A stretch of DNA of 10,357 nucleotides from Actinobacteria bacterium ATB1 (GTDB taxonomy: Bacteria > Actinomycetota > Acidimicrobiia > UBA2766). The position numbers and the translations under genes were made by a program. Location: contig QWHP01000178.1 in the NCBI GenBank assembly GCA_021404985.1, forward strand, positions 1 through 10,357, written 5' to 3'. Of the stretch, positions 7,175-10,357 are shown piece after piece. Every line of letters starts with the position of its first letter. Positions within the stretch are counted from its first letter, which is position 1. The notes beneath the pieces are model-generated. The model did no database searches and was not told the origin of the DNA. It worked only from the letters and a program-made list of their open reading frames with translations.

Positions 7175-7729
7175 TCACGCCTGAGTCTCGAACGTGCCGT
7201 CGTAGTCCGTGTCCAATGCGTAGATGTCGAGTGTCCCGTCGAAGTCCTCGTCCGTGGCCGCCCGGTCCCAGGCGTCGTCGGCGTTCGTGTCGAAGGCGAC
7301 GACGTCTGCAGTTCCGTCGGCGTTCGTGTCGGACAGGAACGAGTCGTAGATCCCGTCGCCGTCCGTGTCGGTGTGGATCGTGTCGAGGTACTGGTCGCCG
7401 TCGGTGTCGATCAGCGTCATGTCGAGCCATCCGTCCTTGTCCGCGTCGAGCTCGACGAGCTCGAAGGTGCCGTCGCCGTCGGTGTCCGACTGGTAGTCGT
7501 CGTAGGTTCCGTCGGCGTTCGTGTCCGAGCCGATCACGTCCGTGTAGCCGTCGCCGTCGGTGTCCGCCTCGTAGTAGTCCGATGTCCCGTCGCCGTCCGT
7601 GTCGACGTCGATCCTGTCGAGGGCCCCGTCATCGTCGGTGTCGGTGACCACCGATTCGAAGTATCCGTCGCCGTCGAGGTCCAAGTACTCCTCTGTCATG
7701 GCCGTCTCCTCAGTCGCCGTGCTGTCCAT
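7175..7729 (-). CDS. Acidic 13-residue-repeat protein, probably calcium-binding
   Basis: 184 residues from the ATG at 7729. After a 16-residue head the whole protein is thirteen tandem 13-residue units of the form D-T-D-G-D-G-x-x-D-x-x-x-x, the last unit one residue short. Asp at positions 1, 3, 5 and 9 with Gly at 6 matches the calcium loops of EF-hand, dockerin and thrombospondin type-3 repeats (DxDxDGxxD). Some units have Asn at 3 (D-T-N-A-D-G) or lose Gly6. No signal peptide, membrane segment, catalytic domain or sorting signal is visible, so location is unclear. An alternative ATG at 7699 removes ten residues and has an excellent GAGGAG six bases away; the ATG at 7729 is preceded by GGAGAGG. 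The open frame continues to 7975 but crosses the promoter region and lacks repeat character there. The gene is divergent from the FadR-type operon. Calcium binding is inferred; cellular role unknown. Confidence 0.78.
   Translation of the reverse strand: MDSTATEETAMTEEYLDLDGDGYFESVVTDTDDDGALDRIDVDTDGDGTSDYYEADTDGDGYTDVIGSDTNADGTYDDYQSDTDGDGTFELVELDADKDGWLDMTLIDTDGDQYLDTIHTDTDGDGIYDSFLSDTNADGTADVVAFDTNADDAWDRAATDEDFDGTLDIYALDTDYDGTFETQA
7178..7681 (-). repeat. Thirteen 39-bp coding repeats
   Basis: The DNA encoding the Asp-rich units repeats with a 39-base period in frame. A 20-base stretch is identical at 7311-7330 and 7506-7525, which are 195 bases or exactly five units apart, and both encode part of a D-T-N-A-D-G unit. 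This suggests growth by duplication of a five-unit block as well as single units. Confidence 0.85.
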
Positions 7730-7751
7730 TGTCCTCTCCGACGCGCCGTGA

Positions 7752-7771
7752 GGGAACCCGGTTCCCGGGAA
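7752..7771. promoter_or_regulatory. Nested palindromes upstream of the repeat-protein gene, possible operator
   Basis: GGGAACC-C-GGTTCCC (7752-7766) is a perfect 15-base palindrome. It overlaps a second perfect palindrome TTCCCGGGAA (7762-7771), giving three evenly placed GGGAA/TTCCC half-sites. It lies 23 bases upstream of the 7729 start codon, in the likely leader or promoter of the repeat-protein gene. It could bind a dimeric regulator or fold in the leader RNA. No known regulator is assigned. Confidence 0.4.
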
Positions 7772-7780
7772 ATCTCCGCT

Positions 7781-7809
7781 TTGCCTTCCGATCCCCGAAA
7801 CCCTATCGT
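7781..7809 (+). promoter_or_regulatory. Candidate sigma-70-type promoter of the regulator-oxidoreductase operon
   Basis: TTGCCT (7781-7786) and TATCGT (7804-7809) are separated by 17 bases; each matches four of six consensus positions. Transcription would start near 7816, leaving a leader of about 57 bases before the regulator ATG. The operator palindrome begins at the base after the -10. Confidence 0.5.
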
Positions 7810-7834
7810 GGCTCAGTGGCTGAGCCACTGAGCC
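7810..7834. promoter_or_regulatory. 25-bp palindromic operator, probably for the FadR-type regulator
   Basis: Perfect arms GGCTCAGTGGCT (7810-7821) and AGCCACTGAGCC (7823-7834) flank one central G. The core TGGCTGAGCCA (7817-7827) fits TGGYnnnRCCA, the pattern of FadR-family GntR sites (E. coli FadR core TGGTCGGACCA). It spans the predicted transcription start of the operon, where a bound dimer would block RNA polymerase, so repression and autoregulation are expected. It could also affect the divergent repeat-protein gene. Confidence 0.65.
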
Positions 7835-7872
7835 TCTCAACTGAGGTCCGGATTGTTCCGACGGAGGCGAAG

Positions 7873-8586
7873 ATGCCGGAACCTGTCGAGAGAGTGACGT
7901 TGATCGACGTCCTCGAGAGCCGCCTCCGCGGCGACATCGTCGCAGGCCTCTACCCGCCGGGGACCCTCCTCCCACCCGAGCGCAAGCTTGCAGAGGACTA
8001 TGGCGTCACACGTGCGTCCATCAAGAACACGCTCGTGAGGCTCGAACAACTCGGTCTCATAGAGACTCGTCACGGAGTCGGCTCACGCGTGCGCGACTTC
8101 CGCTCCTACGGGGGCACCGAGGTCCTTCCTTGGCTCGTCGGGCAGACGGGAGCAGGCCTCCTGCCGGACGTGTTCGAGGCGAGGCGCACGATCGGCGCTC
8201 TCGTCGCCCGGATGGCCGCGGAGCGCGCCAAGCCTGAGGATGCCCTCGAACTGAGGATGCGGCTGAACGATGTCGAGACGGCCAAGAGCGCGGCCGAGGC
8301 GCATGACGCCGAGAACGAGGTTCATCGTGCCGTTGCCCGCATTACGGGGAACCAAGTCTTCCGCTTCCTGGCGAACTCCCTGTTGAACGGTTACGAGCCC
8401 GTGCGGCGAACACTCGATGCCGCCTTCGACCCCCAGTGGACAGCCTCTGCCTTGGCGCCCCTCGTCGAGGCGATCGCAGCCGGAGATCCCGAGGCGGCCG
8501 AAACCGCCGCGCTCACGTATCTCCGTGCCACGGAGTCGCCGATGCTCAACCTTCTGACGATGCGACTTGAGGAGGAGGAGAGATGA
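7873..8586 (+). CDS. GntR-family transcriptional regulator, FadR subfamily
   Basis: 237 residues, normal for this subfamily. The N-terminal winged helix-turn-helix (about 8-75) has G-D-I-V-A-G-L-Y-P-P-G-T-L-L-P-P-E-R-K-L-A (20-40), V-T-R-A-S-I-K-N-T-L (45-54), L-E-Q-L-G-L-I-E (57-64) and the wing R-H-G-V-G-S. The C-terminal helical FCD-like domain (about 95-230) holds V-F-E-A-R-R (100-105) and N-E-V-H-R with His151 before G-N (159-160). The two later histidines usual for FCD metal sites appear replaced (Leu/Ala before L-V-E-A-I, Tyr in L-T-Y-L), so a metal-free ligand pocket, possibly for an acyl-CoA or lipid-like effector, is conceivable. The ATG at 7873 has GGAGG five bases upstream and excludes 48 unrelated in-frame residues. 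It is first in an operon with the next two genes (ATGA overlap) and probably binds the palindrome at 7810-7834. Effector unknown. Confidence 0.92.
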   Translation: MPEPVERVTLIDVLESRLRGDIVAGLYPPGTLLPPERKLAEDYGVTRASIKNTLVRLEQLGLIETRHGVGSRVRDFRSYGGTEVLPWLVGQTGAGLLPDVFEARRTIGALVARMAAERAKPEDALELRMRLNDVETAKSAAEAHDAENEVHRAVARITGNQVFRFLANSLLNGYEPVRRTLDAAFDPQWTASALAPLVEAIAAGDPEAAETAALTYLRATESPMLNLLTMRLEEEER

Positions 8587-9053
8587 GTGTCGAGTTCAGG
8601 GAGAACATGGACGGCCGCCTCGTGTTCGACGGCGAGAACTTCGATCGGCTCGTCAGCTTCGGGATCACGGCCGTCGGGAGCCGAGCCAGGGAGATGTTGC
8701 GAGTCGCCGAGCTCTCGATCCAGGGGACTGTCCACGTGGACGGCCTCGCCGACGATGCGCCTGCACGCGGCCGGCTGATCGTTTCCCCCTTCACGGAGCG
8801 GCGGATCCGCTACACGCTCGACTTTCCCGGCGTTGGTGGCGACCCTCTTCGGCTCACAGGCCTGAAGTGCATCAGGTGGTCGCACCCGATCCGGTCTTGG
8901 ACGTCGATGACAGTGGAGCTCTCCCGGCCGGACGGAGACCTGGTCGCCAGAGGCCAGATGTGGTTCCGGCTGCGAGATCTCGCTTCTTTCCTCCGCGGTT
9001 TCGGCACGGGCACAACGACGGTGGAGGCGGAGGTGATCTCATGGCCGGCATGA
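8583..9053 (+). CDS. Small beta-rich protein accessory to the GMC oxidoreductase
   Basis: 156 residues, no signal peptide or membrane segment. The start overlaps the regulator stop (ATGA) and follows a GGAGGAGGAG stretch. The order of segments resembles, from memory, a beta-rich domain that accompanies cholesterol-oxidase-like GMC enzymes in actinobacteria: an opening E-F-x-E-x-M, a strand with L-S-I-Q-G-T-V-H-V-D-G-L, a ring motif R-R-I-R-Y-T-L-D-F, then P-L-R-L-T-G-L-K, S-W-T-S-M-T-V-E-L and a closing R-D-L-A-S-F-L-R-G-F. Here it is a separate gene directly before a GMC oxidoreductase, with a 13-base overlap, so it probably works with that enzyme. Whether it binds substrate, assists folding or forms a subunit is not shown by the sequence. 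The family assignment is an inference from motif order. Confidence 0.8.
   Translation: MSVEFRENMDGRLVFDGENFDRLVSFGITAVGSRAREMLRVAELSIQGTVHVDGLADDAPARGRLIVSPFTERRIRYTLDFPGVGGDPLRLTGLKCIRWSHPIRSWTSMTVELSRPDGDLVARGQMWFRLRDLASFLRGFGTGTTTVEAEVISWPA
9029..9036 (+). promoter_or_regulatory. Ribosome binding site of the GMC oxidoreductase gene
   Basis: GGAGGTGA is a full match to the 16S anti-Shine-Dalgarno complement and ends four bases before the ATG at 9041. It decides this start over the in-frame ATG at 9050. Confidence 0.75.
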
Positions 9054-10357
9054 CGCACGCTTCCGGTGCCGGGGGAAACGGCGGTAGCGGGAGGGCAGGT
9101 CGCTTCGGTGACGGTACGAGGCGGATTCTTCTCGCGATCGCGGCAGCCGCGCTCCCGTCGGGGGACCACATCCCCGCCGCCTCGGACGGGACGCTGCGGC
9201 GTCTTGAGTCGCAACTGGCCGGATTCGGGCCGGGTCGCCTCCGCGGATACGCCCGGATGGTCGCCGCCCTGGACCAGGCCGCACGGTTGAGCACAGGGGG
9301 TCGCCGCCTCCGCGACCTCTCATCTGCCGAGAGGGTGGAGGTCCTCCGCAGGTGGCTCGACGGTTCTCAGGCACAGCATGCCCTGGCGATGGGCGTCCTC
9401 ATGCCGCTCGCGATCGCCCACTTCGAGGATCCAGCGGTCTACGCGCACCTCGGCGCCCCACGCCGCAGGGTCGTGGCAGAGGTCGACCGGTGGGAGTCCC
9501 AGATCGTGCCTGGGACCGAGCTCGAGGAGGGGGTGGAGTGCGACGTCGTGATCGTGGGGACTGGCGCCGGGGGTGGAGTCGTAGCGAAGGAACTCGCGGA
9601 GGCCGGGTTCGCCGTGCTGATGCTCGAGGAGGGCGAGTACTGGCGCCGCGACGCGTTCACGTCCCCTTCGATGGAGTCACTCCAGCGCTTCTACAGGGAC
9701 AAGGGCGCACAGGTCGCAGTCGGGAACACGGTGGTCCCCGTCTTCGCAGGGCGCATGGTAGGCGGGTCGACCGCGATCAACAGCGGGACCTGCTTCCGGA
9801 CGCCCGCGTCGGTGCTCTCCCGCTGGGCGGCGGAGACCGGCATCGCCGACCTCGACCCCGAAATGATGGAGCCCTTCCTCGACGCGGTCGAGTCGGAATT
9901 GCGTGTCACCGAAGCGGACCCCCGCTGGGTCGGTGGGGTCGGCCGCGTCATCGCACGGGGTTGCGATGTCCTCGGCTACTCACATGGCCCGTTGCGACGA
10001 AACGCACCGGACTGCGACGGGGCGGGCACTTGCGAGTTCGGCTGTCCCACAGGCGCCAAGCAGTCGACGAACGTCTCTTATGTGCCCGCCGCCCTGCGGC
10101 GCGGGGCGATGGTGGCCACGGGAACGCGAGCGGAGCGGGTTCTGCTCGAGAACGGACGGGCCGCCGGCATCGAGGCGACGGTCACAGAGACCGGTCGAAC
10201 CCTGAGCATCAGGGCCAGGGCCACTGTCCTGGCGTGCGGGACGATCCACACACCCGCCCTCCTCCTGCGTCAAGGTCTCGGAAAGTCACTTCCGATGCTC
10301 GGGCGGAATCTCACCATCCACCCGGCGGGGGCGGTGTCTGCTCTCTTCGAGGAGGAG
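9041..10357 (+). CDS. GMC-family FAD oxidoreductase, long-chain alcohol oxidase-like (C-terminus cut by window edge)
   Basis: 439 residues are in the window and the frame is still open. A helical N-terminal region (about 25-150) includes S-S-A-E-R-V-E-V-L-R-R-W and precedes the FAD domain, as in long-chain fatty alcohol oxidases. The FAD dinucleotide fold starts at C-D-V-V-I-V-G-T-G-A-G-G-G (167-179), with Glu196 ending the second strand. GMC signature G-G-S-T-A-I-N-S-G is at 241-249. A cysteine cluster C325-x5-C331-x3-C335 leads into P-T-G-A-K-Q-S-T, a feature of the alcohol-oxidase branch, and A-C-G-T-I-H-T-P-A-L-L resembles the second GMC signature. The catalytic His/Asn of the C-terminal domain lie beyond the edge. 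Likely role: flavin-dependent oxidation of a long-chain or lipophilic alcohol, possibly a sterol. It is third in the regulator operon and probably repressed by the FadR-type protein. No signal peptide. Confidence 0.92.
   Translation, partial: MAGMTHASGAGGNGGSGRAGRFGDGTRRILLAIAAAALPSGDHIPAASDGTLRRLESQLAGFGPGRLRGYARMVAALDQAARLSTGGRRLRDLSSAERVEVLRRWLDGSQAQHALAMGVLMPLAIAHFEDPAVYAHLGAPRRRVVAEVDRWESQIVPGTELEEGVECDVVIVGTGAGGGVVAKELAEAGFAVLMLEEGEYWRRDAFTSPSMESLQRFYRDKGAQVAVGNTVVPVFAGRMVGGSTAINSGTCFRTPASVLSRWAAETGIADLDPEMMEPFLDAVESELRVTEADPRWVGGVGRVIARGCDVLGYSHGPLRRNAPDCDGAGTCEFGCPTGAKQSTNVSYVPAALRRGAMVATGTRAERVLLENGRAAGIEATVTETGRTLSIRARATVLACGTIHTPALLLRQGLGKSLPMLGRNLTIHPAGAVSALFEEE

Noticed and set aside
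7216..7647. Arg/Ser-rich plus-strand open frame
   Set aside because: It is the antisense shadow of the Asp-rich repeat gene; the low-complexity translation follows from the repeat.
7178..7681. Regular 39-base DNA periodicity that could suggest a CRISPR or satellite array
   Set aside because: The period is a multiple of three, stays in one open frame with stop and ribosome site, and the units are degenerate at DNA level with no distinct spacers.
7730..7975. N-terminal extension of the repeat protein to 7975
   Set aside because: This part crosses the promoter, the operator palindrome and the regulator start, and its translation is Arg/Gly-rich with no repeat character; good ribosome sites precede the ATGs at 7729 and 7699.

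Overview
The window reads as a stretch of chromosome from a high-GC actinobacterium. The support is GTG and TTG starts, tightly packed genes with 4-base overlaps, start codons without Shine-Dalgarno sites placed directly behind -10-like hexamers, and a fused AccD/AccA-type carboxyltransferase. A lineage near Acidimicrobiia is possible, but the sequence alone does not fix it. I see no tRNA, rRNA, insertion sequence, prophage or CRISPR array.

Left block (1-3053, all minus strand). Transcription begins near 3053 and runs leftwards through a fused beta-alpha acyl-CoA carboxyltransferase. A putative lipoprotein follows, coupled by an ATGA overlap. After a 111-base gap comes an alpha/beta-hydrolase lipase that runs off the left edge.

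Centre block (3118-7068, plus strand). A free-standing cobalamin-binding subunit of the methylmalonyl-CoA mutase type is followed by both subunits of succinyl-CoA synthetase (sucC, sucD) and an amidase-signature hydrolase. The first three suggest flow from methylmalonyl-CoA to succinyl-CoA to succinate. The large mutase subunit is not in the window. The 64 bases between the left and centre blocks are a compact divergent control region where both start codons look leaderless.

Right block (7175-10357). A 12-bp inverted repeat separates the convergent amidase and a small, very acidic protein made almost entirely of thirteen 13-residue Asp-rich units (DTDGDGxxDxxxx), probably calcium-binding. Divergent from it is a three-gene operon: a FadR-type GntR regulator, a 156-residue beta-rich protein, and a GMC oxidoreductase resembling long-chain alcohol oxidases, cut by the right edge. 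The three overlap by 4 and 13 bases. The 143-base divergent region holds a plausible promoter (7781-7809), a perfect 25-bp palindrome just after its -10 with a FadR-family core, and a second nested palindrome near the repeat-protein start. This regulator, its operator, the accessory protein with the oxidase, and the divergent repeat protein form the least conventional part of the window.
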